Shown here one piece after another: positions 1-9,555 of a stretch of 35,189 bases of DNA (position 1 is the stretch's first letter; every line of letters starts with the position of its first letter). Both the position numbers and the translations under genes were made by a program. The notes below the pieces were generated by a model. The model was not told where the DNA came from. It saw only the letters and a list, made by a program, of their open reading frames with translations, and ran no database searches. This DNA is from Calditrichia bacterium (GTDB lineage Bacteria > Calditrichota > Calditrichia > JAJRVZ01): positions 1 through 35,189 of the forward strand of contig JAGLYF010000027.1 of the NCBI GenBank assembly GCA_023132435.1, given 5' to 3'.

Positions 1-584
1 AGGGAAAGATTTTTGTAGAAATCGAACAAATGTTTACTATAATATGAGGCCTTGGATTTAATCTCCTCATTATTGGTGTTTACCCCGGCATAATCAGAAA
101 TAAGTTTATAGGATTTGAATGGAATCTGATATTGGTCGCACGTAAGACCAATGCCCCAGAGCTCTCGGTCAACAACCGGTGCAATTTTTTTAAGAGATTG
201 AGCATATTTATTATCTAAAATCCGCCGGCAGGCAGATACACAGTCTGTTTTACTATGTGTTTCCTGACATAAAAATGAGGGAAATTCTTTTTCCTCATGA
301 TATTCATGATAAACCTGACGGATACCATATACTTGATTTATTTGTAGAGAAGGCAGCAGAGCACCGGCAATCCCCATATTCAGCACCCGATCGATCTTAT
401 TTCCAAAGTAAGTCAATACAGAACTTACACGAAGTATTGTCGTTTCGATTCCTTCACCGGTTAACAGTAGTATATTCTTTCCATCCCGATATACGCCTGG
501 AAAATGGAAATCAACCGGCTGTGTGAATATCCTTTTTAAACATTCCTGTGCCTCTCCCCGATGGGCGATTGTTAAAAGTAACAT
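1..584 (-). CDS. Phosphorylase-superfamily nucleosidase (PF01048-like, MTA/SAH or futalosine nucleosidase type), 3' end off the window edge
   Basis: Manual translation of the minus strand from ATG at 584: MLLLTIAHRGEAQECLKRIF...DGKNILLLTGEGIETTILRVSSVLTYFG..DRVLNMGIAGALLPSLQINQVYGIRQVYHEY...VVDRELWGIGLTCDQYQIPFKSYKLISDYAG; open to the edge with no stop, so absent from the ORF track. Confidence 0.7.
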   Translation of the reverse strand, partial: MLLLTIAHRGEAQECLKRIFTQPVDFHFPGVYRDGKNILLLTGEGIETTILRVSSVLTYFGNKIDRVLNMGIAGALLPSLQINQVYGIRQVYHEYHEEKEFPSFLCQETHSKTDCVSACRRILDNKYAQSLKKIAPVVDRELWGIGLTCDQYQIPFKSYKLISDYAGVNTNNEEIKSKASYYSKHLFDFYKNLS

Positions 585-1180
585 AATTTTAAGGTTAATG
601 AAGAATCACGAAAAATGAAAGTCTGTTTTGGAATTTGGAATTGGATACTGGATGCTGGTCGGAGCGAAGCAGAGATCCCGAGAACTCAGGAATACTGGAT
701 GCTGGATACGAGATACAAGATATATGATGTCCGCCCCGGAGGGGTGGCCTCAGACTAGCCCGGTACGCCACGCCAGTGGGCGGGCAAGGAAGTGCCGGGT
801 CGTGGAGAATACATTAAGAATTTTAAGTGCCGTAGGTACGACCTAATAATAATTTTTATGTCATGACCTTTGTGGTAAAATAGTGATGAGGCATTGCGAG
901 AAATGAACTATTCAAGCTAGTTGATTAATCCACTATCAATCAGTATTTTTAGCCGCAAAAAATAACTTTACATTGTTAACATTCCGACGCTACGTTAAGG
1001 CTCTTGTGGTGTAGAAAAAACTCTTATAGATGTCATGCCTGCGAAAGCAGGCATCCTTAGATCCCCGCTTTCGCGGGGATGACAACTTAGGGTATAGACT
1101 CCCATTGGAGTTTACCCCGCACTTGATGCGGGGCGGGAATGACGAAATAGGACTAAAAGGACGAAAGGTAATGTGATTAT

Positions 1181-1540
1181 ATGCACGGTATAACTTATGT
1201 ATTAATAAGTGTTTGTTTTAATGTGTTTGGACAGTATTCGATGAAACAGGGGATGCGAAAATTTGGTGAAGTAACCTTTGACAATAACATATTGATAACA
1301 GTAACGAAAATGTTTTTACTCCCCAATGTTTTACTGGGATTGTTGCTTTACGGAGTAAGCACTGTCTTCTGGTTGATAGCATTATCAAAGATAGAACTCA
1401 GTGTTGCCTATCCAATGCTGAGTATGGGATACATTTTATTAATGATACTCTCTTACTTCTTACTAAATGAATCTGTAACGCTTTATAAGATTATAGGAAC
1501 CTTATTGATTGTAGCTGGAGTTACTCTCATCTCCAGATGA
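1181..1540 (+). CDS. Small EamA/SMR-like membrane transporter (ArnE/EmrE-like, 4 TM)
   Basis: 119 aa hydrophobic protein; ALSKIELSVAYPMLSMGYILLMILSYFLLNESVTLYKIIGTLLIVAGVTLISR matches the DMT/SMR C-terminal pattern. Confidence 0.75.
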   Translation: MHGITYVLISVCFNVFGQYSMKQGMRKFGEVTFDNNILITVTKMFLLPNVLLGLLLYGVSTVFWLIALSKIELSVAYPMLSMGYILLMILSYFLLNESVTLYKIIGTLLIVAGVTLISR

Positions 1541-1572
1541 GGATTCTTGTTACTCGTCACTCGCTTTATAAT

Positions 1573-1618
1573 GTGTCATCCTGTCCCGAAACGGGATCCC
1601 GTTCCGGGACGGGATGAC
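1573..1618. terminator. Palindrome between convergent genes, possible bidirectional terminator and member of a TGTCATCC repeat family
   Basis: tgtcatcctgtcccg aaacgggatcccgtt ccgggacgggatgaca, arms pair almost completely; located between convergent CDSs ending at 1540 and 1680. Confidence 0.5.
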
Positions 1619-1679
1619 ATAACATAGATTATTCTTTGTGAACTTTGTGCCTTCTTTGCGTCCTTTGTGGTTAGTTTTT

Positions 1680-2942
1680 TTAACTAAAGAGAAGTTTCAG
1701 GTAAAATAGCGGATTGGCTAGACGTTTTCTGGGTACTTCATTGGCAAGCATTCCGGCGATGATATTATTTACCTCCTTATTCCTGGCCGCTTTATTGATA
1801 ACCAGATTTAACAAAAAGCGGGACCGACCGATTTTTTGAAGTTTGGTACTTACTTTTAATTCGTTACCGATCGCTTTCCACAGTTCATCTTCAAACCGGG
1901 AAAGAAATTGCTCACTATAGTCATTTGCCTGTTGAGCTTCTATAACTGTTTGAACGGCATATTTTGCAGAATACATGGCATTACCGATACCTTCACCCGT
2001 AAACGGATCAATCAATCCGGCAGCATCCCCCAATAACATCAAACCATTGGCATAACTTTTCCGTCTTTTACTTCCAACAGGTAGGTTCCAACCGACAGGT
2101 TTTTCCAGGGGTTCAGCCTCTTTAAATCTATCCCTGAAATATTCGCTGGCAATTGTTTCTTCCAAAGATTTTTTCAAATCCACATTCTGCCGCTTTATAT
2201 ATTCATGCAGCATACCAATTCCGACATTGGCATAGCCATTTTCCAGAGGAAAGATCCAGAAATATCCTGGAATTATTTCGTCGACATAGTGCAATTCTAT
2301 CTGATCAGTCAAATCAGCGACATTTTTATAATAACAACGAAGTGCAACCACCCAATGTTTAGGATCGTGTTCATAAAGACCAATTTTTCTGGCAACAATT
2401 GATTTATAACCATCAGCACCTAAAACTATATTGCTGTGAAATCTCACTTCTTCATTATTACTCTTTTCTTTTCCCTTGACACCGCGGACAAATCCCTCCT
2501 CTATGATCAGATCGGTAACGGTAAAATTTTGTAATGTAGTTGTTACTGCTTTTTTAGCTTCATTAAAAAGGAAAGCGTCAAAATACTTTCGTCTTATTAC
2601 AAATCCCTTCGGGATATTTTTAAGACTGGTTTTAGTAAGATCAATATGGAAAGAGGTATGATCCGGACTGCTGAATACAATTGATTGTATATGAGCGCCC
2701 GGTAGATTTTGAGTTTTTTCAAGCAGGTCCAGTTCGCGTAGTACAGCAACAGATTTACCGGACAGGGCATCCCCGCAAATTTTGTCACGGGGAAAACTCT
2801 CTTTATCGACTAAAAGTGTTTTTAAACCGTGTCTGGAGGCATACAGGCCAGCCGCGCTACCGGCCGGTCCGGCACCGACGATAATTATGTCATATGTATT
2901 ATTCGATTTTTTTTCCATAATATTAAAATAGAGACGTTGCAT
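1680..2942 (-). CDS. Geranylgeranyl reductase family FAD-dependent oxidoreductase
   Basis: N-terminal DIIIVGAGPAGSAAGLYASRHGLKTLLVDKESFPRDKICGDALSGK and GLMLLGDAAGLIDPFTGEGIGNAMYSA; alternative start at 2918 (MEKKSNN). Confidence 0.9.
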   Translation of the reverse strand: MQRLYFNIMEKKSNNTYDIIIVGAGPAGSAAGLYASRHGLKTLLVDKESFPRDKICGDALSGKSVAVLRELDLLEKTQNLPGAHIQSIVFSSPDHTSFHIDLTKTSLKNIPKGFVIRRKYFDAFLFNEAKKAVTTTLQNFTVTDLIIEEGFVRGVKGKEKSNNEEVRFHSNIVLGADGYKSIVARKIGLYEHDPKHWVVALRCYYKNVADLTDQIELHYVDEIIPGYFWIFPLENGYANVGIGMLHEYIKRQNVDLKKSLEETIASEYFRDRFKEAEPLEKPVGWNLPVGSKRRKSYANGLMLLGDAAGLIDPFTGEGIGNAMYSAKYAVQTVIEAQQANDYSEQFLSRFEDELWKAIGNELKVSTKLQKIGRSRFLLNLVINKAARNKEVNNIIAGMLANEVPRKRLANPLFYLKLLFS

Positions 2943-3203
2943 GCAACGTCTCTACACTCAATTTACCCGGTTACCCGGCATTTCCTTGCCCGCCCACTGG
3001 CGTGGCGTACCGGGCTAGTCTTTGGTCATCCCTACAGGATTTTGTTAGATCAATATTGCGTTTCTCTATTCATCACTTCGTTTTAACACCCCCCTTAATC
3101 CCCCCTTGACAGGGGGGAGATAGATCTCTATCATTCAATCTATCGCATCACATATCTTGTATCCAGTATCCAGCATCCAGCATCCAGCATCGAGTATCGA
3201 GCA

Positions 3204-3551
3204 TCAACCCGGCGGCCACATCAATCTCCGTCCCCCGAGTAAGTGGAAATGAAGATGATATATTGTTTGTCCACCGTTTTTCCCTTCATTTAGCAAGAGT
3301 CGGAAACCGTCCTCATCCAATCCAAAATCTTTTGCAATTTGCCTGGCAACCATGACCATTTTACCTAAGATTGCCGTATCGGATTCATCCGCATCAGTTA
3401 ATTTTGGGATCGGTTTACGGGGAACTATTAAAACATGTACCGGAGCCTGGGGGTTAATATCCTTAAAAGCGATAACTTCTTCATCTTCAAAAATGATTTC
3501 AGCAGGTTTTTTCTTATCAATTATCTGACTAAAAATAGTTTCTTCTTCCAC
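3204..3551 (-). CDS. HIT (histidine triad) family nucleotide-binding protein
   Basis: 115 aa with C-terminal HLHFHLLGGRRLMWPPG HIT motif; ETIFSQIIDKKKPAEIIFEDEEVIAFKDINPQAPVHVLIVPRK. Confidence 0.93.
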   Translation of the reverse strand: MEEETIFSQIIDKKKPAEIIFEDEEVIAFKDINPQAPVHVLIVPRKPIPKLTDADESDTAILGKMVMVARQIAKDFGLDEDGFRLLLNEGKNGGQTIYHLHFHLLGGRRLMWPPG

Positions 3552-3569
3552 GAATATCCTCCTCGTGTA

Positions 3570-4283
3570 TTAATTTCTAATGAGATTAATATAAGAAGCT
3601 GCAGAAATGGCGGCAGTTTCGGTTCGTAATCTATTTTCACTAAAAGAAACAGGCAAAAAATTGTGATATTGTGCCAGTTTTATCTCATTTTCATCAAAAC
3701 CGCCTTCCGGGCCTATTATAAAAACAATGTCCTCATCTGATTTTTTCCTGAGTGAATTGAGAACATCCGCCAGGGGCTTTGATGCCGTTTGATCCGCCAG
3801 AAATTTATGTTTCACACCAGAAACCGCCTCTAAGAAATTAGAAAAATCAGGTGATATTGTTATCTCTGGCAAATATAAACGATTACTCTGTTTTATTGCC
3901 TGGCGCGTGATTTTGTCCCATCGGCTTGTATTATCAGTAAAATAATTTGTATATCTGCTGGCATAAAAATAAAACTTATTAATGCCAAGCTCTGTTGTTT
4001 TTTCAATCATATAATCCAGTCTGGAGGGACGTATAAAACCAATGCCAAGTATAGAATGAGAAGGGGGTGGCCAGGGGACTTGATTTACAATTTTATAATG
4101 AACCCTGAGAATTGGTTTTGTCTCAGTTATCCGGCCCTGAAATAGTTTTCCTTTCCCATCAGTAAAGTGAACAGAATTACCTTCACTTTTGCGCATCGTT
4201 TTAAGGATATGCTGTGATTCGAAGGAATCGAATTCAGCTTCAGACTGGTTTGTATTTATCGCATTTGTAAAAAACAGTTCCAT
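3570..4283 (-). CDS. rsmE: 16S rRNA (uracil1498-N3)-methyltransferase RsmE
   Basis: IIGPEGGFDENEIKLA and LRTETAAISAASYI motifs of RsmE (SPOUT). Confidence 0.92.
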   Translation of the reverse strand: MELFFTNAINTNQSEAEFDSFESQHILKTMRKSEGNSVHFTDGKGKLFQGRITETKPILRVHYKIVNQVPWPPPSHSILGIGFIRPSRLDYMIEKTTELGINKFYFYASRYTNYFTDNTSRWDKITRQAIKQSNRLYLPEITISPDFSNFLEAVSGVKHKFLADQTASKPLADVLNSLRKKSDEDIVFIIGPEGGFDENEIKLAQYHNFLPVSFSENRLRTETAAISAASYINLIRN

Positions 4284-4642
4284 TGCAACGCAATCAATAT
4301 GGTAAATTATGCAATTAAAATCAACATCAAATTACGATGAAAGTTCATTTATATTCGCTTTGATTTCATCAAATTGTTTCTATAACTTTGCTCGATGCTC
4401 GTCTCTCGGTACTCGGTACTCGGCGCCGGGTTCTCGATGCTGGTCGGAGCGAAGCGGATATCCCGAGAACTCGGGAATATTGGATGGCACGATTTGATTC
4501 CCCCTTAGTAAAGAACCTGTCCTGAGCGAAGCCGAAGGAGGGCTAGGGGGTTGTAATAGAACGCGGATGATGCAGATGACACGGATTTTCGCGGATATAA
4601 ATTTGTTATTTATTAAAAGTTCTGTTCTGAAAGGAAAACCTG

Positions 4643-5314
4643 ATGAAGTTATCGGTCATAATGCCGGTTCATAACGAAGTGGAAACGATAAATGTAATCA
4701 TCGAACGTATTTTAAACATACCTGTGGTTCATGAGTTGATAATTGTAGACGATGGTTCCTCAGACGGTACCATCGAAGCGGTGGAAAAAATAACCTCAGA
4801 TAAAATTAAAATCCTCAGACATGAAAAAAACAAAGGTAAAGGGGCCGCCGTACGAACCGGATTTGATGCCGCCTCCGGAGACATTGTCGTTATTCAGGAT
4901 GCTGATCTTGAATATGATCCTCAGGATTATGCAAAACTGTTAAAACCCATTGAAGATGGTGAGGCCGAGGTAGTTTATGGGGTTCGCTCTTTGGAAACTC
5001 AGCGTATTATCATGCGTATGGGTAATCAATTTGTGACCTGGGTGACGAACTTTATTCATGGTCAGCGATTGAAGGATATGGAAACCTGTTATAAAATGAT
5101 GAAACGTGAAATTGCCCAAAAATTAGAACTGGAGTGCCGTGGTTTTGATGTTGAAGCAGAAATGACATCTAAAATATTGCAGGAAGGACATCAAATCCAT
5201 CAGCTGCCGATCAGCTATACGGCGCGCTATGAAAATAAAAAATTATCTCCTCTCGATGGAATCCCTACAATCAAGGCGTTGCTGAAATACCGAAACTGGC
5301 GACCGTCTTCTTAA
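4643..5314 (+). CDS. Glycosyltransferase family 2 (dolichyl-/polyprenyl-phosphate sugar synthase-like)
   Basis: MKLSVIMPVHNEVETI...IVDDGSSDGTIEAVE...GKGAAVRTGFDAASGDIVVIQDADLEYDPQDY. Confidence 0.92.
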   Translation: MKLSVIMPVHNEVETINVIIERILNIPVVHELIIVDDGSSDGTIEAVEKITSDKIKILRHEKNKGKGAAVRTGFDAASGDIVVIQDADLEYDPQDYAKLLKPIEDGEAEVVYGVRSLETQRIIMRMGNQFVTWVTNFIHGQRLKDMETCYKMMKREIAQKLELECRGFDVEAEMTSKILQEGHQIHQLPISYTARYENKKLSPLDGIPTIKALLKYRNWRPSS

Positions 5315-5447
5315 TTGGGGATATAGTAATATAAAGTCTCATCGTGGGGCGAAGGGCGTAGTGCGTAAGGAGAATGGAAGGAGGGCTAGGGGGTTGTATG
5401 ATGCGAGATGCATGATGCTAGACGTAAGACGCTAATTGTGAAATGTA

Positions 5448-5470
5448 GGGGCACGGCGGGCCGTGCCCAC
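5448..5470. repeat. Hairpin repeat GGGGCACGGCGGGCCGTGCCC (family also at 31216-31240 and 16837-16860)
   Basis: Self-complementary GGGCACGG/CCGTGCCC arms; similar words recur in other intergenic gaps. Confidence 0.6.
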
Positions 5471-5768
5471 ATGATGAAATTTCAAATACCAAATTCCAAT
5501 TTCGAATAACCGAAAAGATTCTCATCAGTCGTTTTGAAAATTGGTAATTGGAATTTGATAATTATTTGTGATTTGTATTTTGTAATTTGTTATTTTCAAA
5601 TGTAGTGGCATCCCACACGTGTGCCGTGCCTATTATATAGCTCATTTGAATATCCAATATCCAACAAGGAATTTTCAATATTCATGGATCTGGAATTCAG
5701 ATCCAGCATCGAGTATCAAACATCCAACATCTAATGCCAAATTACAAATATAACCGGAGTAAATAAAA

Positions 5769-6617
5769 ATGCAGACTGTCAAAATTGGTGATATCCCTGT
5801 CGGTAATGAAAACCCCCTGGTTCTGATTGCCGGCCCTTGTGTGATAGAAGCGGAAGATCTGGTTCTTTCAACCGCCGAAAAAATTAAAAAACTGTCCGGT
5901 AAACTGGGTTTCCCATTTATTTTTAAATCTTCCTATCTTAAGGATAACCGTTCATCGGCAAACAGCTATCAGGGCCCGGGTCTGGAGAATGGATTGAAGA
6001 TACTGCAAAAGGTTAAGGATAAAGTAGGGGTTCCTGTTTTGTCTGATATTCATGATCAGCATGATGTCAGTGCCTGTGCGGAAGTGCTTGATGTGATCCA
6101 GATTCCCGCTTATCTCTCTATGCAGACAGGACTTGCCCTGGCAGTAGCAAGAACAGGGGTACCGGTAAATGTCAAAAAAGGCCAATTTTTACATCCTTCA
6201 GACATGCAGCATATCATTAAGAAAATAACCGGTGAAGGAAATCAAAATATTCTTCTTACCGACCGTGGCACTTTTTTTGGTTACCATAATCTGGTTCTTG
6301 ATATGCGAAACCTGAAAGTGATGCGGGATTTGGGATATCCGGTTGTACTGGATCCGACCCATGCGATCCGTAAATATGGGGTGAGTAGCAGTGACAAAAG
6401 GGGAGGGGCAAAGGAGTATATCTTTTCATTAAGCCGGGCTGGAACAGCGGCCGGTATCGATGCTATTTTTATTGAGACCCATCCCGACTGTGACAATGCG
6501 CTTTGTGATGCGGCCAGTATGTTACCCCTTCAACGTCTGGAAGACTTGTTAAAGCAGGTTAAAGCCATTGATGAAATTGTAAAACCACATCTGGCCGATG
6601 ATGAGGTCGGGCTTTAA
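5769..6617 (+). CDS. kdsA: 3-deoxy-8-phosphooctulonate synthase
   Basis: LVLIAGPCVIEAEDLVLSTAEKI...FKSSYLKDNRSSANSYQGPGLENGLKIL...LTDRGTFFGYHNLVLDMRNL...DPTHAIRKYG. Confidence 0.96.
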   Translation: MQTVKIGDIPVGNENPLVLIAGPCVIEAEDLVLSTAEKIKKLSGKLGFPFIFKSSYLKDNRSSANSYQGPGLENGLKILQKVKDKVGVPVLSDIHDQHDVSACAEVLDVIQIPAYLSMQTGLALAVARTGVPVNVKKGQFLHPSDMQHIIKKITGEGNQNILLTDRGTFFGYHNLVLDMRNLKVMRDLGYPVVLDPTHAIRKYGVSSSDKRGGAKEYIFSLSRAGTAAGIDAIFIETHPDCDNALCDAASMLPLQRLEDLLKQVKAIDEIVKPHLADDEVGL

Positions 6618-6654
6618 TTATAACTTAACTTTTCCTTTGTTGGTTGATGAAGAG
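6618..6654 (+). pseudogene. 37-nt thioredoxin/TlpA-like gene fragment (YNLTFPLLVDEE)
   Basis: 33/37 nt identical by eye to 11720-11756, which lies inside a longer TlpA-like remnant. Confidence 0.55.
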
Positions 6655-6722
6655 CCGGATGCGGGAAATCCGCACGTCCGGATCTGTGAGGGTGAAATTC
6701 AGCAATGAATGGACTACTCGAC
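6652..6722 (+). mobile_element. Orphan 3' end of a bacterial group II intron (domains V and VI)
   Basis: GAGCCGGATGCGGGAAATCCGCACGTCCGGATC = domain V-type hairpin with GAAA and the CG bulge strand CGCACGTCCGG; followed by linker TGTGAGGG, an ATTCA-GCAA-TGAAT domain VI stem and ...ACTACTCGAC with a candidate branch A 7 nt from the 3' end. Confidence 0.75.
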
Positions 6723-6800
6723 TAATTAATGTGCCTGTTTGAAAGACAGAATGAATAAACAGAAAAGGATTCTATTGGACGATGAAAATTAGATACAAAA

Positions 6801-7352
6801 TTGGATTTACAGGAAAGTTCAATAGAAACGATGATATTAGAAATGCGACAGCCCTTAATAAGTGAAATTAGCAAAAGACGTAAATTGACCCTTCTCAAAA
6901 GGCACCTTTCACTTGGTGCCGTGATTTTGGAAGTTGGAGCTGGATCAGCATGGTTTTCACAACAACTTAGGAAAAGCGGTTACAATGTTACAACACTCGA
7001 TCTTCTTTCTCCTGCGAATATTGTCGGTGATATTAATCAGTGGAAACAGTTAGGCATCCGAAAAAATTCGTTCGATGTCGTAATTGCATTAGAGGTCATT
7101 GAACATATTGACTGTCTTACGGCATTACGCTCGGTATGTAAGATTGGCGGCTTGATATTGCTGTCATCACCCCATCCATCCTATGATTGGATCATGAAAA
7201 TTCTAGAACATCTAAACCTTACTCAAAAACGAACATCTCCACACATTAACTTAACGGATTTCAAGGACATCCAATTGCCAACTATAGTGAGGCATCGTCC
7301 TCTGTTCATCCATCAAGTGGCAATATTTAAAAATGAGAACTTATCACCATGA
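6801..7352 (+). CDS. Class I SAM-dependent methyltransferase
   Basis: LGAVILEVGAGSAWFSQQLRKSGYNVTTLDLLSPANIVGDI...NSFDVVIALEVIEHIDCLTALRSVCKIGGLILLSSPHPSYD; TTG start. Confidence 0.8.
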   Translation: MDLQESSIETMILEMRQPLISEISKRRKLTLLKRHLSLGAVILEVGAGSAWFSQQLRKSGYNVTTLDLLSPANIVGDINQWKQLGIRKNSFDVVIALEVIEHIDCLTALRSVCKIGGLILLSSPHPSYDWIMKILEHLNLTQKRTSPHINLTDFKDIQLPTIVRHRPLFIHQVAIFKNENLSP

Positions 7353-7540
7353 CCTTGCGACTGATGCTATGCCGATGCGAACAATAGTGATAGGTGAGAA
7401 CAAAGGTTATTCGGCTAAAACGTGGATATTATTCTGCTATTTTCTATTTTTTATTGTAACTTTGAACAGTTATCATGAGAGATCTAATTTAATTGTAATC
7501 TTCTTAACCATGGAATTAATATTACCTCAAAGGAAGCATA

Positions 7541-7948
7541 CTGAAGAGTACATTAAGAATTAAAACTAATCATCTATTTGTTCAGTTATTTCGATACTTT
7601 TTCGCCGGTGGTTTTGCTTTTATTATTGACTTTTGTGCTTTATTTCTTTTAACAGAATATTTGAATTTATATTACTTGTTATCTGCGCCACTTGCTTTTC
7701 TATTGGGTCTAATTATTAATTATTTATTAAGTATCAAATGGGTTTTTGACAAACGAAATATTAATAAAAAAAGTGTTGAATTTGTAATTTTTGCATTGGT
7801 TGGTATTGTCGGATTGTTATTAAATCAGGTTTTTATTTGGTTCTTTACTGAAATAATAAATCTGTATTATATGTTATCAAAAATTATTTCTTCCGGTATC
7901 GTTTTTCTTTGGAATTTTGGTATGAAAAAATATTTACTTTTTAGATAA
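7541..7948 (+). CDS. GtrA family membrane protein (start uncertain, no ATG/GTG/TTG upstream of 7661 in frame)
   Basis: In-frame extension upstream of the 7661 ORF reads [69 protein letters not shown], the expected GtrA N-terminus; AGGAAG at 7531-7536. Confidence 0.75.
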   Translation: MKSTLRIKTNHLFVQLFRYFFAGGFAFIIDFCALFLLTEYLNLYYLLSAPLAFLLGLIINYLLSIKWVFDKRNINKKSVEFVIFALVGIVGLLLNQVFIWFFTEIINLYYMLSKIISSGIVFLWNFGMKKYLLFR

Positions 7949-7956
7949 AGGATTTC

Positions 7957-9555
7957 TTGTTTGTGAAGAGAAAAAAAATAGCGATAATTATCGGGGCGGG
8001 CCCAGCGGGATTAACTGCTGCATATGAGTTGGTAAAAAAGACTGATATAAAACCACTTATTTATGAAATGAGTGAACATATAGGCGGAATTGCGAGAACT
8101 GTGAATTATAAAGGGAATAGACTTGATATCGGTGGACATAGATTCTTTTCCAAATCTGAAAGAGTAATGGAATGGTGGCAAAATATTCTACCTTTGCAAG
8201 GGACACATTCGGACGACGAGTTAGAATTTAAAATTAGTTATCACAATCAAGACAGAAAACAACGATTAACTAAAGATGGGCCGGATCCCGATAAAGTGGA
8301 TAAAGTAATGTTAATACGAAAGAGATTATCAAGAATATATTATCTGCGCAAATTCTTTGATTATCCAGTTTCATTGAATTTAAATACACTGATAAATTTG
8401 GGTCTTTTTAGAATTGTTAGAATAATACTAAGCTATATCAAAGCTATACTTTTTCCAAGAAAACACGAAATTTCATTAGAAGATTTTTTGATTAATCGAT
8501 TCGGAGGAGAATTATATCACACTTTTTTTAAAGACTATACTGAAAAAGTATGGGGCGTATCATGTAGCAAAATTTCAGCGGAGTGGGGGGCCCAGCGGAT
8601 AAAAGGTTTATCTGTAACTAAAACTGTGATGCATGCGTTCAAGAATATTATTAAAAAAGATAGCTCGATTTCGCAGAAGAGTGGAGAAACAAGCTTAATT
8701 GAGAGATTCTTATATCCCAAATATGGCCCTGGCCAATTGTGGGAAGAGGTCGCAAAGACCATTATTGAAAAAGGGGGTAGTCTTTATAGCAACCACAAAG
8801 TTATAAAAATTTATATTAAAGATAACAAATTATCAGGTGTTAGTATCCGAAATGAAACCACAGGAGAGGTTTCAAAACAAAATGGTGATTATTTTTTCTC
8901 AACTATGCCGATTAAAAACTTAATAAAATCAATAGAGAATGACATCCCTCCTGATGTTGCTAATATTGCTCAGGGTCTTGTGTATCGAGATTTTATAACT
9001 GTAGGAATGCTTCTAACGAAATTGAAAATTAAAAATATTAGTGATACTCAGACAGTTAACGATATCATACCTGACAATTGGATTTATATCCAGGAAAAGG
9101 AAGTAAGTGTCGGAAGATTACAAATCTATAACAATTGGAGTCCTTATATGGTTAAAGACCCCAAGAGAGTATGGTTAGGTTTGGAATATTTCTGCAATGA
9201 AGGTGATGAACTGTGGAATAAATCAGATGAGGAATTCATAGATTTTGCAATAAATGAATTGGCAGAGATTGATATAATTGAAAAAAAAGATGTCATAGAT
9301 TCTACAATAATTCGCATGCCCAAAACCTATCCTGCATATCTAGGCACTTATAATGATCTTCATATCATCCGGGATTTTACGGATAAATTTGAAAATTTAT
9401 TTCTGATTGGCAGAAATGGCATGCATAAATACAATAATCAAGATCATTCTATGTTAACTGCAATGACAGCCGTGGAAAACATTATTAATAATATTACAGA
9501 AAACGGTAATATTTGGGCAATTAACACTGAGGATACATATATTGAAGAAAAATAA
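7957..9555 (+). CDS. NAD(P)/FAD-dependent oxidoreductase, UDP-galactopyranose mutase/protoporphyrinogen-oxidase-like
   Basis: [95 protein letters not shown] or GTG (7963) start. Confidence 0.88.
   Translation: MFVKRKKIAIIIGAGPAGLTAAYELVKKTDIKPLIYEMSEHIGGIARTVNYKGNRLDIGGHRFFSKSERVMEWWQNILPLQGTHSDDELEFKISYHNQDRKQRLTKDGPDPDKVDKVMLIRKRLSRIYYLRKFFDYPVSLNLNTLINLGLFRIVRIILSYIKAILFPRKHEISLEDFLINRFGGELYHTFFKDYTEKVWGVSCSKISAEWGAQRIKGLSVTKTVMHAFKNIIKKDSSISQKSGETSLIERFLYPKYGPGQLWEEVAKTIIEKGGSLYSNHKVIKIYIKDNKLSGVSIRNETTGEVSKQNGDYFFSTMPIKNLIKSIENDIPPDVANIAQGLVYRDFITVGMLLTKLKIKNISDTQTVNDIIPDNWIYIQEKEVSVGRLQIYNNWSPYMVKDPKRVWLGLEYFCNEGDELWNKSDEEFIDFAINELAEIDIIEKKDVIDSTIIRMPKTYPAYLGTYNDLHIIRDFTDKFENLFLIGRNGMHKYNNQDHSMLTAMTAVENIINNITENGNIWAINTEDTYIEEK

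Noticed and set aside
257-526. 89-aa plus-strand ORF
   Set aside because: Antisense to the real minus-strand nucleosidase CDS at 1-584; no recognisable family.
628-846. 72-aa ORF MEFGIGYWMLVG...
   Set aside because: Translation of intergenic word arrays and nested repeats, not a protein.
2829-3086. 85-aa ORF across the upstream region of the reductase gene
   Set aside because: Composed of antisense coding sequence plus an inverted intergenic repeat.
3157-3205. Possible CRISPR-like or tandem repeat (ATCCAGTATCCAGCATCCAGCATCC)
   Set aside because: Units are about 9-10 nt, degenerate and contiguous with no spacers; not a CRISPR array.
7333-7563. 76-aa hydrophobic ORF between the methyltransferase and GtrA genes
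   Set aside because: Overlaps both neighbours' reading space, no recognisable family; kept only as a possible context for the missing GtrA start.
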